Source of the DNA: Novosphingobium album (ex Liu et al. 2023)
GTDB lineage: Bacteria; Pseudomonadota; Alphaproteobacteria; Sphingomonadales; Sphingomonadaceae
Assembly (NCBI RefSeq): GCF_029076845.1
Contig: NZ_JARESE010000020.1
Coordinates: forward strand, 1-64,000
Reading direction: 5' to 3'
DNA length: 64,000 nucleotides
Part shown: positions 8,609 to 17,508 of the stretch, in pieces
How the letters are laid out: the number at the start of each line of letters is the position of its first letter
Position numbering within the stretch: position 1 is the first letter of the stretch
The notes under the pieces: generated by a model
Database searches by the model: none
Told to the model about the DNA's origin: nothing
The model's input: the letters and a program-made list of their open reading frames with translations, nothing else
Translations under genes and position numbers: made by a program

Positions 8609-9828
8609 TACTTCTTGCCGACGAAAGCGCCGAGAATATCGATGCGCTCATCCGGGTTGCCGCCGACGATGCGGAAGCCGCCGCCGGCTTCCTCGGCGGC
8701 GGGGCCGAAGAAGGTGCCGTCGATGCTGGAGCCGGCGATGTTGACGTTATAGGTCGTGCCGTTCGGGTTGACGAAGCGCGCGTCGGAGAACTCGCCCTTG
8801 AAGCCGCCGAAGTTGATCATGTTGATCGTGCCCGCGCCATGCGCGGCGAAGGTCGCCTGATCCTTGATCACGCTTTCCTGGGGGCCGGTGTAGTAATCAT
8901 AGTGCGGCGCATAGACCTTGCCATCCAGCGCGAGGTTCACCGAGCTGTTGGCGAAGTTCACCGCCAGGTCGGCCGTGCCTTCGATCCACTGGAAGTAGTT
9001 CGGCAGCATCCCGTTCGTCCCGTCGGGGCTCACCCCGTCGAGCGTGGGGTTGAAGATCATCGAGGCGATCATCGAACCGTGGTACGAGCCCGAGCCCGTC
9101 CGGGGCACCGCGCCGTTGTCGGTCCGCTCGCCAAAGGCAAAGGAGCCGCGTTCCAGGTGATGGTCGATCAGGGCATAGGCGCCGGTATCGGTCTCCAGCG
9201 TGCTGAAGCTGTAGGCGTTGCGCACATAGCCGGCATAGGTGACGTACTTGGTCTCGCTGCCCGGTTCGAGCACGAAGAGCGTGGTCGACTGGTAATTGCT
9301 GCCGTCCGCGCCCGTGGGCGCGTGCTGGTTGTCGCCCGCGTTGACCAGGCCCGACCCGCTGCTGTCATAAGGCGATCGCGGATCGCCGTCACCGGCCTGC
9401 AGGTAATGGATGTTGGGATTGGCCAGGTGCGGCACGCCCCATTGCGGCTCGGCCGCGCCGCCGAAATCGGTGCGGCTGCCCGGGTCCTGAAAGCGCGTCG
9501 CGGTGTCGGCGCCGGAAAGCTGATCCTCCAGTTCCAGCGTATAGACCGCCTCGCGCGGGTTGTAGGTGATGGAGATCGCCGAATCGCGCGCGGTGGAGGA
9601 ATTGCCGGCGTAGACCTCGCCCTGCTGGTTGCAGCACTGGCGCTCGTCGGTCAGGTACTCGAAGACGTGGCTGCCGCCGATGCCCTGATAAGTCTTGGGC
9701 TCGGTGGGATGGACGAAGCTGTGCACGGCGTCGGGGTTCACCGGCGGCGGCGTGCTGATGGTCGTCTCGCCGCCCCCGCCGCAGGCAGCGAGCAGGCAAG
9801 TGGCCGAAAGCAGCAAGTAATGACGCAT
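8608..9828 (-). CDS. TbpB-like surface lipoprotein, probable Slam client
   Basis: A 406-residue lipoprotein. The lipobox LLAAC puts the lipidated cysteine at residue 16, followed by a flexible GGGGE linker; Gly at +2 permits outer-membrane sorting. The body is rich in short beta-strands, and the last about 100 residues contain 'INFGGFKGEF' and 'GTFFGPAAEEAGG', the glycine-aromatic pattern of the small C-terminal barrel of TbpB/HpuA-type lipoproteins (transferrin-binding-like). Residues about 60-70 hold a CC pair. In pathogens such proteins bind host iron carriers; in an environmental sphingomonad the ligand is unknown. It is the first gene of the pair with the Slam-like gene, downstream of an AT-rich stretch at about 9860-9895 that is the likely promoter. 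Confidence 0.75.
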   Translation of the reverse strand: MRHYLLLSATCLLAACGGGGETTISTPPPVNPDAVHSFVHPTEPKTYQGIGGSHVFEYLTDERQCCNQQGEVYAGNSSTARDSAISITYNPREAVYTLELEDQLSGADTATRFQDPGSRTDFGGAAEPQWGVPHLANPNIHYLQAGDGDPRSPYDSSGSGLVNAGDNQHAPTGADGSNYQSTTLFVLEPGSETKYVTYAGYVRNAYSFSTLETDTGAYALIDHHLERGSFAFGERTDNGAVPRTGSGSYHGSMIASMIFNPTLDGVSPDGTNGMLPNYFQWIEGTADLAVNFANSSVNLALDGKVYAPHYDYYTGPQESVIKDQATFAAHGAGTINMINFGGFKGEFSDARFVNPNGTTYNVNIAGSSIDGTFFGPAAEEAGGGFRIVGGNPDERIDILGAFVGKK

Positions 9829-9945
9829 TGGAAGAAGCCCCCGAAAGAATTTCGCGGGCCCTTGATTAGGTATTCTAGGTTAATTTGGGGTAAAGGATGC
9901 ACTGCGGGCGGCCGGACGAAAGCGCGCGAAAGCCGCGAAACCGCG

Positions 9946-10413
9946 CTATTTCCGCCGCAGCGTATAGATCATGTCGTCCAGCGCGAAGCGCGCCGTGGCC
10001 GGATCGACGAAATGGAACGCGATCCAGCCCGCGCAGCCGGTTTCCAGCGTCTCGATCGTGGCGCCGGCAAAGCCCAGCGCCCTGGCCTGCGCCACCGGAT
10101 CGGTCAGCGTGCCCTGGAACAGCATGTCGGGCGGCACCGCGATCATCCGGTAATCGGGCTTGCGGCAGGTCAGCATCGGCGGACCATAGATCCGGGTCCT
10201 GGCAAAAGTGACGGTGCGGCCCACCAGCCGGCGCCATTCCGCGGCGCCCGAAGGCTGGCGATCCCCCACCCACGGCGCCGGCCGCGCATCGGCGATGGTC
10301 CAGCTTCCCAGGTATCGCGCCGCCGTGCCGGGCGCGGCCTCGGCACGCGCGGGGCCTGCCGCGATGCCGGGCAGGCAGGCGGCAAGCAGCAGCGAAGCGG
10401 CCCACGCTTTCAC
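9946..10413 (-). CDS. hypothetical exported protein (about 155 aa)
   Basis: I do not recognise the family. The N-terminus is a signal sequence: a short basic start, a hydrophobic core SLLLAACLPG and an A-R-A cleavage site near residue 27. The LAAC could alternatively be a lipobox. The mature part has two cysteines, several aromatic residues and a 'TRIYGPPMLTCRKPDY' stretch, and probably folds as a small beta-rich domain. GTG at 10413 was preferred because it places the signal peptide at the N-terminus; ATG at 10446 is an alternative that overlaps the upstream HNH gene. It is likely co-transcribed with that gene. Confidence 0.6.
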   Translation of the reverse strand: MKAWAASLLLAACLPGIAAGPARAEAAPGTAARYLGSWTIADARPAPWVGDRQPSGAAEWRRLVGRTVTFARTRIYGPPMLTCRKPDYRMIAVPPDMLFQGTLTDPVAQARALGFAGATIETLETGCAGWIAFHFVDPATARFALDDMIYTLRRK

Positions 10414-10426
10414 GCTTCCAGTGCCC

Positions 10427-11035
10427 TCACGCTTCCAGCTCGACATCCCAATAGAGCCAGTCGCGCCAGGTCTCGTGCAGGTAGTTGGGCGGGAAGGCCC
10501 GGCCGCGTTCCTGCAGTTGCCAGCTTGTCGGCCGGATCGGCTTGACGATCGGCGGCATCTTGGCCTGCGCCGGCGTGCGCCCGCCCTTGCGCATGTTGCA
10601 CGGCGCGCAGGCGGTGAGGATGTTTTCCCAGCTCGTCCGGCCGCCGAGCCGCCGGGGCAGGACGTGATCGAACGTCAGGTTGTGCGGCGATCCGCAATAC
10701 TGGCAACTGAAGCGGTCGCGCAGGAACACGTTGAACCGGGTGAAGGCGGGAAATTCCGAGGGGCGCACATATTGCCGCAGCGCGATTACCGAGGGGATCT
10801 GCATCGTCCAGCTGGGGCTGTGCACCGCGCGGGCATAGGATTCGAGGATGTCCACCCGTTCGAGCACCACGGCCTTGATCGCGGTCTGCCACGGCCACAG
10901 GCTGAGCGGATAATAGGACAGCGGAGTGAAATCCGCGTTGAGGACAAGGGCAGGACAATCGGAAAGGCTTCGGGCGGGGTCCTCCGCCGCGCTGCGGAAC
11001 TTGGCCGCGCGCTCGATCAGCTCCGACTTGAGCAT
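10427..11035 (-). CDS. HNH endonuclease family protein
   Basis: A 202-residue protein with an HNH fold: a CQYCG zinc pair, 'LTFDHVLPRRLGG' with the catalytic His, 'SWENILTACAPCN' with the Asn, and a second C-x2-C pair. Stand-alone versions of this type are widespread on alphaproteobacterial chromosomes with no methylase partner, so a restriction role is unlikely. DNA repair or an unknown nucleic-acid role is more plausible. Nothing around it suggests a mobile element. Confidence 0.85.
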   Translation of the reverse strand: MLKSELIERAAKFRSAAEDPARSLSDCPALVLNADFTPLSYYPLSLWPWQTAIKAVVLERVDILESYARAVHSPSWTMQIPSVIALRQYVRPSEFPAFTRFNVFLRDRFSCQYCGSPHNLTFDHVLPRRLGGRTSWENILTACAPCNMRKGGRTPAQAKMPPIVKPIRPTSWQLQERGRAFPPNYLHETWRDWLYWDVELEA

Positions 11036-11197
11036 GGCCTCCTGTTGCAGCCTGTCATTGCGGTTTCATGGCAGCGCATGGCGATAGATCAGCATTTGCC
11101 GGACTCTGCGTCAAGTCGCTCGATCCGCCTGAATCCACAGGATGTTCCGCTTCGGGCCGAATTCACCGGCGGGGAAAATTGCTTTAGGCGAAAAACC

Positions 11198-12028
11198 ATG
11201 ATCCGCACGCGCTTCGCCCCCAGTCCCAACGGGCCGCTGCATCTGGGCCACGCCTATGCCGCGCTGTGCGCGCACGATCTGGCGCGCGCGCGCGGCGGGG
11301 CCTTCCTGCTGCGGATCGAGGATATCGACGGCGAGCGCAGCCGGCCCGAATTCGTCGCCGAGATCCTGGCCGATCTCGCCTGGCTGGGCCTTGGCTGGGA
11401 TGGCGAGGTGGCGTTCCAGTCCGCGCGGCTCGACCGCTATGCCGAGGCGGGCGAGCGGCTGAAGGCCATGGACCTGCTCTACCCCTGCGTCTGCACCCGC
11501 GCCGAGATCGCCGCGGCGGCACGCGCGATGGGGCCGGACGGCCCGGTCTATCCCGGCACCTGCCGGGGCCGGCCGGTGGACCCACGCGGCGCGGCCTGGC
11601 GGCTCGACACGGCGCGGGCCATGGCGCTGGCCGGCCCGCTCGCATGGATCGACGAGCGGGCCGGCGCGCAAGTGGCCACGCCCGGGATCTTCGGCGACGT
11701 GGTGCTGCTGCGCAAGGACTTGCCGGCAAGCTATCACCTGGCCGCCACGCTGGACGACGCGGCCGACGGCGTGACGCTGGTGACGCGCGGCATGGACCTG
11801 TTCGCCGCGAGCCACGTCCACCGGCTGCTGCAGGCGCTGCTGGGGCTGCCGGTGCCGGTCTGGCACCACCATGGCCTGCTGGTGGAGGCGGACGGGCGCA
11901 AGCTGGCCAAGCGGCGCGGATCGCCCTCGCTGGCCGACCGGCGCCGCGCCGGGGAAGATGGGCCTGCCCTGGCCACGGCGCTCAGGGCCGGGCGCTTCCC
12001 CGCTGGCATTTCGCTGGCATCGGCGTAA
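11198..12028 (+). CDS. gluQ: glutamyl-Q tRNA(Asp) synthetase
   Basis: A 276-residue truncated class I synthetase resembling the catalytic domain of GluRS without the anticodon-binding part. It transfers glutamate to queuosine at position 34 of tRNA-Asp. Features are TRFAPSPNGPLHLGHA (HIGH-like), LRIEDIDGERSRPE, a zinc-type C-x-C near residue 100 plus a later CRG, and the KLAKRRG signature replacing KMSKS. The length and loss of the anticodon domain distinguish it from true GltX. ATG at 11198 starts immediately before the conserved N-terminus. Confidence 0.92.
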   Translation: MIRTRFAPSPNGPLHLGHAYAALCAHDLARARGGAFLLRIEDIDGERSRPEFVAEILADLAWLGLGWDGEVAFQSARLDRYAEAGERLKAMDLLYPCVCTRAEIAAAARAMGPDGPVYPGTCRGRPVDPRGAAWRLDTARAMALAGPLAWIDERAGAQVATPGIFGDVVLLRKDLPASYHLAATLDDAADGVTLVTRGMDLFAASHVHRLLQALLGLPVPVWHHHGLLVEADGRKLAKRRGSPSLADRRRAGEDGPALATALRAGRFPAGISLASA

Positions 12029-12037
12029 AGAGAAGCG

Positions 12038-12268
12038 ATGACATACGTTCTCATCCCCATCATCGCCGTGCTGATGATCATGGTCGTCGTCAGCCTGGTG
12101 CGCGGCATCATCGCTTTCCTGCAAAGCACCAAGGCCGATCTGGAGCGTGATCCGGGCACGGGCGCGACCGAGATGCAGCTGATGCAGAACCGGATGATGT
12201 TCGCCCGCATCAAGTACCAGGCGCTCGCGGTGGTGGTCGTGGCGCTGCTGCTGGCCATGGCCCGGTAA
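12038..12268 (+). CDS. twin transmembrane helix small protein (HIG1 domain)
   Basis: A 76-residue membrane protein with two hydrophobic helices (about 3-26 and 57-74) flanking a polar loop that contains 'QLMQNRMMFARIKYQA', the HIG1-domain hallmark. Bacterial and mitochondrial HIG1 proteins associate with respiratory oxidases, as the Rcf1-type proteins do. It lies 9 bp after gluQ and just upstream of a cobalamin adenosyltransferase gene, an arrangement I associate with alphaproteobacteria. Confidence 0.85.
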   Translation: MTYVLIPIIAVLMIMVVVSLVRGIIAFLQSTKADLERDPGTGATEMQLMQNRMMFARIKYQALAVVVVALLLAMAR

Positions 12269-12297
12269 GCTGACGCGATAAGGCTGGGGGTTGGGCT

Positions 12298-12867
12298 TTG
12301 GTTCGGCTGAACCGCATCTACACGCGCACGGGCGATGACGGCACGACCGGGCTGGTCGACGGATCGCGCTTGCCCAAGCACGCCGCGCGGATGGAAGCGA
12401 TCGGCGCGGTGGACGAGGCGAACAGCGCCATCGGCCTCGCCGTCTGCGCGCCGGGCACTGGCGACCATGCCGCCGCGCTGACGCGCATCCAGAACGACCT
12501 GTTCGACCTGGGCGCGGACCTGGCCACGCCGGGCGCGGATTTCGCCCCGTCGGACATGACGCTGCGGATCGTCGATGCGCAAGTCGCATGGATCGAGACC
12601 GCGATCGACGCGCTGAACGAGGGGCTTGAGCCGCTGCGCAGCTTCATCCTGCCGGGCGGCAGCGAGGCCGCCGCGCGCATCCATGTCGCGCGCGCCGCCA
12701 CGCGCCGGGCCGAGCGCGCGGCCACCGCGCTGGCCGCCGAAGCCCCGGTCAACCCGGCCGCGCTGGCCTATGTCAACCGGCTGAGCGACTATCTGTTCGT
12801 CCTGGCCCGCGCGGTGAACGCCGCCGGCGCGGGCGACGTGCTGTGGGTGCCCGGGCAGAATCGCTAG
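12298..12867 (+). CDS. cob(I)alamin adenosyltransferase, PduO type
   Basis: A 189-residue ATP:corrinoid adenosyltransferase making adenosylcobalamin. The N-terminal YTRTGDDGTTGL ATP-binding motif, the central 'ILPGGSEAAARIH' and 'RRAERA' segments and 'YVNRLSDYLFVLAR' near the C-terminus are the family signature. The start is a TTG at 12298, chosen because the conserved region begins six codons later and no ATG or GTG is available. Followed by degenerate copies of the 3' end of the gene. Confidence 0.92.
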   Translation: MVRLNRIYTRTGDDGTTGLVDGSRLPKHAARMEAIGAVDEANSAIGLAVCAPGTGDHAAALTRIQNDLFDLGADLATPGADFAPSDMTLRIVDAQVAWIETAIDALNEGLEPLRSFILPGGSEAAARIHVARAATRRAERAATALAAEAPVNPAALAYVNRLSDYLFVLARAVNAAGAGDVLWVPGQNR

Positions 12868-12918
12868 GTGCCCCGGAATCGCCAGGTTCCCATGCCGCCG
12901 CAGAGCCGCTAGGCAGCC
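12857..12918. repeat. three degenerate direct repeats after the adenosyltransferase gene
   Basis: Three related 17-base units occur at 12857-12873, 12875-12891 and 12902-12918, each of the form (A/G)GA-(A/G)-(T/C)CGC-(T/C)AGG-x-(A/G/T)-x-CC. The first spans the stop codon of the adenosyltransferase gene. They look like decayed tandem duplications of the gene end; no function is apparent. Confidence 0.5.
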
Positions 12919-12948
12919 GGGAAATTCCAGTCAGTGAAGGAGTCGGGG

Positions 12949-13818
12949 ATGCAGACAGTCGCGATCATCGGTTCGGGCATCATGGGTTCGGGCATCGCGC
13001 AGACCGTGGCGGGCAAGGGCATCAACGTGCTCCTTTCCGATGTCGATCTCGCCATCGCCGAGAAGGGCAAGGCGGGAATCGCCAAGAGCCTCGACAAGCT
13101 GGTCGCGCGAGGCAAGCTGGACGCCGCCCAGGCCGCGGCGACGCTCGCGCGGATCACCCCGATCGGCGATTACGCGCCGATGGCGGCGGCCGACCTGATC
13201 ATCGAGGCGGCGACCGAGCGCGAGGACATCAAGCACGCGATCTTCAAGACCGCCGGCGAAGTGCTGGGCGCGAACGCGATCATGGCATCGAACACCAGCT
13301 CGATCCCGATCACCCGCATGGCCGCCAGTTCGCCCGACGCCAGCCGCTTCTGCGGGCTGCACTTCTTCAATCCGGTGCCGGTGATGGGCCTGGTCGAAGT
13401 GATCCCCGGCCTTGCCACCTCGCCGGAAACCACCGCGCGGATGAAGGCGTTCGGCGAGAAGCTGGGCAAGACCGTGGTGCTCGCCGGCGATGAGCCCGGC
13501 TTCGTGGTCAACCGCATCCTGTGCCCGATGCTGAACGAGGCAATCTTCGTGCTCGGCGCCGGGGTCGGCACGGTCGAGGATATCGACGCGGGCTGCCGCA
13601 TCGGCCTCAACCACCCGATGGGCCCGCTGACGCTGGCCGACTTCGTCGGGCTCGACACGCTCTACGAGATCATGAAGGTGTTCCATTCGACCACCGGCGA
13701 TCCCAAGTACCGCCCCGCGCCGCTGCTGCAGAAATATGTCGAGGCGGGCTGGTACGGCCGCAAGACCGGGCGCGGCTTCTACGACTATTCGGGCGAGAAG
13801 CCGGTCCCCACGCGGTAA
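12949..13818 (+). CDS. 3-hydroxyacyl-CoA (3-hydroxybutyryl-CoA) dehydrogenase
   Basis: A 289-residue NAD-dependent dehydrogenase. The Rossmann motif is [13 protein letters not shown] at residues 6-18; the catalytic region holds 'EAATE', 'SNTSSIPIT' and '[17 protein letters not shown]' with the active-site His, and the C-terminal domain carries '[15 protein letters not shown]'. It interconverts 3-hydroxyacyl-CoA and acetoacyl-CoA in butyrate, PHB or fatty-acid metabolism. ATG at 12949 is preferred over GTG at 12934 because AAGGAG lies seven bases upstream. The next gene follows after about 60 bp. Confidence 0.92.
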   Translation: MQTVAIIGSGIMGSGIAQTVAGKGINVLLSDVDLAIAEKGKAGIAKSLDKLVARGKLDAAQAAATLARITPIGDYAPMAAADLIIEAATEREDIKHAIFKTAGEVLGANAIMASNTSSIPITRMAASSPDASRFCGLHFFNPVPVMGLVEVIPGLATSPETTARMKAFGEKLGKTVVLAGDEPGFVVNRILCPMLNEAIFVLGAGVGTVEDIDAGCRIGLNHPMGPLTLADFVGLDTLYEIMKVFHSTTGDPKYRPAPLLQKYVEAGWYGRKTGRGFYDYSGEKPVPTR

Positions 13819-13877
13819 GAGGGAGTTCGGGAACCCGGCGCGCGCCGCCGCGTTGGGCCCGGCAAAGGAACACGAGC

Positions 13878-14084
13878 ATGAGCGAACATCCGGCCGGCGC
13901 GAACGGCAAGCGCGTGAGCGTGCGCAAGCGGCCCCGCCGGCCCAGGGCCCGCTATCTGGGCCTCGGCAATGTCGGGCTGGACGATCTGCGCGCGGTCAAG
14001 GCGCCCGAACTGGTGCGGCGGCTGCTGCGCAAGCGAATCCGGCGCCGCGCCAGTATCAACCGCGCCGGCAGCGAGGAACGGTAG
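13878..14084 (+). CDS. small basic hypothetical protein (68 aa)
   Basis: A 68-residue, very arginine-rich protein (RKRPRRPRARYLGLG near residue 17, RRLLRKRIRRR near residue 48) with a short acidic centre. The charge pattern suggests nucleic-acid or ribosome association, but no family is recognised. It follows the hydroxyacyl-CoA dehydrogenase gene in the same direction with a weak ribosome-binding site. Coding status rests on codon use and placement alone. Confidence 0.4.
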   Translation: MSEHPAGANGKRVSVRKRPRRPRARYLGLGNVGLDDLRAVKAPELVRRLLRKRIRRRASINRAGSEER

Positions 14085-14107
14085 GCGGGTCTCCTCGCGA
14101 CTCGCGC

Positions 14108-14509
14108 TCAGTAGGCCCGGTGGTCGACAGGCACGCCGCGGCTGCGGGTGGCCGGGGCTTCCGCCTCGTGCTCGGGCCGCTCGGGCTCGGTCATGGCCGA
14201 AGGGTCGCTGCCGCTGGCATCGTCGATCAGCTGTTCGTCGGGCACGGCATCCATGGTGACGACGTCCTGATCCTCGACCGGATCGGGCGCCGGCCGTTCG
14301 GAAACGCGGGGCTTGGCGGGTTCCGGCACGGCTTGCGCGTCATCGCCCGGCGCGGCCTCCCCGGCCTGCCTTGCCGCGAGCTGCGCGGCGGCGGCGCGGC
14401 TGAGCGCGCTTTCCTCCTCGGGCGTTCCCACCAGCAGTCGCACCAGCACCAGCACGACCGCCACCATGCCCAGCGTAAAGCCGATCCTGTGCGAAGACTG
14501 CTTTTCCAT
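14108..14509 (-). CDS. hypothetical single-pass membrane protein
   Basis: A 133-residue protein with a positively charged N-terminus, one transmembrane helix (about 9-28, FTLGMVAVVLVLVRLLVG) and a long acidic, proline- and alanine-rich tail without predicted fold. The topology implies an N-in anchor with a disordered periplasmic tail. No family recognised. It lies between convergent neighbours and precedes another small minus-strand membrane protein. Confidence 0.5.
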   Translation of the reverse strand: MEKQSSHRIGFTLGMVAVVLVLVRLLVGTPEEESALSRAAAAQLAARQAGEAAPGDDAQAVPEPAKPRVSERPAPDPVEDQDVVTMDAVPDEQLIDDASGSDPSAMTEPERPEHEAEAPATRSRGVPVDHRAY

Positions 14510-14591
14510 GACGCGCGCAGACTAGCGCGGATTGGTTAAGCAATGGTCGCCGGGGCGGTCGCCGGACGCGCCGCGCCCCGCGCCCCGGCGT

Positions 14592-14768
14592 TCACTTGGC
14601 GGTCTTGGCCCAGGGATTGACGTGCTGCTGCGTCTTGGCGGGCTGGCCCCCCTGGTCACTGTCGTCGGCGGAGGGCACCGAGCAATAGGCGGTGAGCAGG
14701 ACGCCCGCCGACCAGAACAGCGCGTTCCAGCGGCTGCGGAATACGGTGGAGATCTTCGGCCCGAACAT
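14592..14768 (-). CDS. small hypothetical membrane protein (58 aa)
   Basis: ATG at 14768 opens a 58-residue frame beginning MFGPKISTVFRSRWNALFWS, with a single hydrophobic segment (WSAGVLLTAYCSVP) and a polar tail ending in 'QQHVNPWAKTAK'. The 'NPWAK' ending and an N-terminal anchor suggest a real short gene. It sits about 80 bp upstream of the next minus-strand small gene and just downstream of mutS. The role is unknown. Confidence 0.5.
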   Translation of the reverse strand: MFGPKISTVFRSRWNALFWSAGVLLTAYCSVPSADDSDQGGQPAKTQQHVNPWAKTAK

Positions 14769-14792
14769 GGCGCCTGCCTAGCAGGCACAAGG

Positions 14793-17399
14793 TTAAGGAT
14801 CGGTGCCCGCCTCGCGTTTCAGTTCGTAAAGCATGTCGAGCGCCTCGCGCGGGCTGAGCGCATCGAGATCGAGGCCGCGCAAGCGCTCACGCAAGCCGTC
14901 GCACGCCTCCTCGCGCGCTTCGAAGGCGGCGGCGAACAGCGGCAGGTCGCCCAGCCCCGCCGCCAGCCCGCCAGTCTGCGCCCGGCCCTTTTCCAGCTTT
15001 TCGAGCACGGCCCTGGCGCGGGCGATGACTTTGGCGGGCACTCCCGCCAGCCGGGCGACGGCCAGGCCATAGCTGCGGTCGGCCGGGCCGTCGGCCAGTT
15101 CGTGCAGCAGCACCAGATCGCCTTTCCATTCGCGCGCGCGGACGTGGTGGAGCGACAGCGCCTCGCAGGTCTCGGCCAGCCGCGCCAGCTCGTGGTAGTG
15201 GGTGGCGAACAGGCAGCGGCAGCGGTTGGTCTCGTGCACCGCCTCGGCCACCGCCCAGGCGAGCGCCAGGCCATCGTAAGTCGACGTGCCGCGCCCCACT
15301 TCGTCAAGGATGACGAAGCTGCGCTCGGTCGCCTGGCTGAGGATCGCGGCGGTCTCGACCATTTCGACCATGAACGTGGAACGCCCGCGCGCGAGGTTGT
15401 CCGACGCGCCCACACGGCTGAACAGCCGGTCGACCAGCCCGATCGTCGCGGCCTGCGCCGGCACGAAGCCGCCCGCCTGCGCCAGCAGCACGATCAGCGC
15501 GTTCTGGCGCAGGAACGTGGACTTGCCGCCCATGTTGGGCCCGCCGATCAGCCAGAGCCGGTCTTCGGGTGCGAGCCGGCAATCGTTGGCCACGAAGCGC
15601 TCGCCAGCGGCGGCCAGCGCGGCCTCGACCACCGGATGCCGTCCGCCTTCGATCGCCAGGCAGGGCTCGTCGCGGATCTCGGGCCGGGCCCAGCCGCCTT
15701 CGGCCGCGCGCTCGGCCTGCCCGGCGGCGACGTCGATCCGGGCGAGCGCGGCGGCGGTCTGCGCGATCGCCTGGCGGGCGGCGATCGCCATCGTCACCAG
15801 TTCCTCGAAATGCGCGTCCTCGGCGGCGAGCGCGTGCGCGCCCGCCTCGGTGATGCGGCTGGCCTCCGCGTGCAACGCCAGCGCGTTGAAGCGCATCGCG
15901 CCAGCCATCGTCTGGCGGTGGCTGAAGCCGCTGTCGGGCGCCATCAGCTTGTCGGCATGGCGTGCGGGCACTTCCACGAAATAGCCCAGCACGTTGTTGT
16001 GCTTGATCTTGAGCGTGGCGACGCCCGTCTGGTCGCGATACTTCGCTTCCAGCGCGGCGATGGCGCGGCGGGCATTGCCGGCGATCCGGCGCAGCTCGTC
16101 GAGCGCGGCGTCATAGCCTTCGGCAATGAAGCCGCCCTGCCCGCGCTCGGTCGGCGGTGCGGGCACCAGCGCGCGATCGTAGCGATCGACCAGCGCGCCA
16201 TGGCCGGCAAGCGCCGGCAGCAGGCGCGCCAGCAACAGCGGCAGATCGCCGCGCCCGCCCAGCCGATCGTGCAAGGCGCGCGCGCCGGCCAGCCCATCGC
16301 GCAACTGGCCCAGATCGCGCGGGCTGCCCCGGCCCGCCACCACCCGGCCCAGCGCCCGGCCCAGATCGGGCAGCGCGCGCAAGGCGGCGCGCAGGCTTTC
16401 GCGCAGCAAGCCATCCTCGTGCAGCCAGGCGACGAGTTCCAGCCGCTCGGCAATCGCGTGTGCGCCGGTCAGCGGCGCCGAAAGATCCTCGGCCAGCTGG
16501 CGCGCGCCCGCGCCCGTGACGCAGCGGTCGATCGCGTCGATCAGGCTGCCCTTGCGTCCTCCTTGCGCGGCTTCGAGGATTTCCAGGCTGGCGCGCGTCG
16601 CCGCGTCCATCGCCAGCGCGGCATTGCCGGCGCGCGCTTCGGGCGGCAGCAGCAGCGGCAGGCTGCCGCGCCCGACATGTTCGAGATAGGCGACCAGCCC
16701 GCCCGCCGCCGCCAGCATCGTGCGCGTGAACAGGCCGAACCCGTCGAGCGTGGCGACGCCGTGGATCGCCTTGAGCCGCGCCTCGCCGCTGTCGCTGGCG
16801 AAGCCGCGCGCCGGCCGCGCGATCGCGCCTTCGGGCATGGCCTCCCACCCCTCGGGCGCGACGATCTCGCTCGCGCCCAGCCGCGCCAGTGCCGCGCCCA
16901 GCCGATCGGGCGCGCATTCCTCCAGCTCCATCCGGCCGGTCGAGATGTCGCAGGCGGCGATGCCCACCAGCCCGCGCATCTCGCACACGGCGGCCAGCAC
17001 GTTCGCCCGGCGCGGTTCGAGCAGCGCTTCCTCGGTCAGCGTGCCGGCGGTGACGAAGCGCACGATATCGCGCGCGACCAGCGCTTTCGAGCCGCCGCGC
17101 TGCTTCGCCTCGGCCGGCGTTTCGACCTGCTCGGCGATGGCGACGCGGCAACCCGCCTTGATCAGCCGCGCCAGATAGCTTTCGGCTGAATGCACCGGCA
17201 CGCCGCACATCGGGATGGGCTGCCCCAGATGCTCGCCGCGCGTGGTCAGCGCGATGTCGAGGATCTGCGATGCCTGCCGGGCATCGTCGAAGAACAGCTC
17301 GAAGAAGTCCCCCATGCGATAGAACAGCAGGCAATCGCCCGCCTCCCCGCGCAAGGCGAGGTATTGGGCCATCATCGGGGTTGCGCCGCCACTCATCAT
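14793..17399 (-). CDS. mutS: DNA mismatch repair protein
   Basis: An 868-residue full-length MutS. The mismatch-recognition wedge GDFFELF (Phe32-x-Glu34) is near the N-terminus, the Walker A is GPNMGGKSTFLRQN, 'DEVGRGTSTYDG' is the Walker B/signature region, and the helix-turn-helix dimer interface follows. It binds mispairs and recruits MutL. The start MMSGGATPMM has two adjacent ATGs at the 5' end. It is divergently transcribed from maeB across about 110 bp. Confidence 0.97.
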   Translation of the reverse strand: MMSGGATPMMAQYLALRGEAGDCLLFYRMGDFFELFFDDARQASQILDIALTTRGEHLGQPIPMCGVPVHSAESYLARLIKAGCRVAIAEQVETPAEAKQRGGSKALVARDIVRFVTAGTLTEEALLEPRRANVLAAVCEMRGLVGIAACDISTGRMELEECAPDRLGAALARLGASEIVAPEGWEAMPEGAIARPARGFASDSGEARLKAIHGVATLDGFGLFTRTMLAAAGGLVAYLEHVGRGSLPLLLPPEARAGNAALAMDAATRASLEILEAAQGGRKGSLIDAIDRCVTGAGARQLAEDLSAPLTGAHAIAERLELVAWLHEDGLLRESLRAALRALPDLGRALGRVVAGRGSPRDLGQLRDGLAGARALHDRLGGRGDLPLLLARLLPALAGHGALVDRYDRALVPAPPTERGQGGFIAEGYDAALDELRRIAGNARRAIAALEAKYRDQTGVATLKIKHNNVLGYFVEVPARHADKLMAPDSGFSHRQTMAGAMRFNALALHAEASRITEAGAHALAAEDAHFEELVTMAIAARQAIAQTAAALARIDVAAGQAERAAEGGWARPEIRDEPCLAIEGGRHPVVEAALAAAGERFVANDCRLAPEDRLWLIGGPNMGGKSTFLRQNALIVLLAQAGGFVPAQAATIGLVDRLFSRVGASDNLARGRSTFMVEMVETAAILSQATERSFVILDEVGRGTSTYDGLALAWAVAEAVHETNRCRCLFATHYHELARLAETCEALSLHHVRAREWKGDLVLLHELADGPADRSYGLAVARLAGVPAKVIARARAVLEKLEKGRAQTGGLAAGLGDLPLFAAAFEAREEACDGLRERLRGLDLDALSPREALDMLYELKREAGTDP

Positions 17400-17508
17400 C
17401 CGTGGTTAGCGCCAGCGGTGCCGATTCGAAAAGCGCGGCGGGGTGAGCTTTCCCCTATCGCGTCCGGGCGAGATTGGTTAGGGCGTGGCCAAACTGGGGA
17501 GTTCCGGC

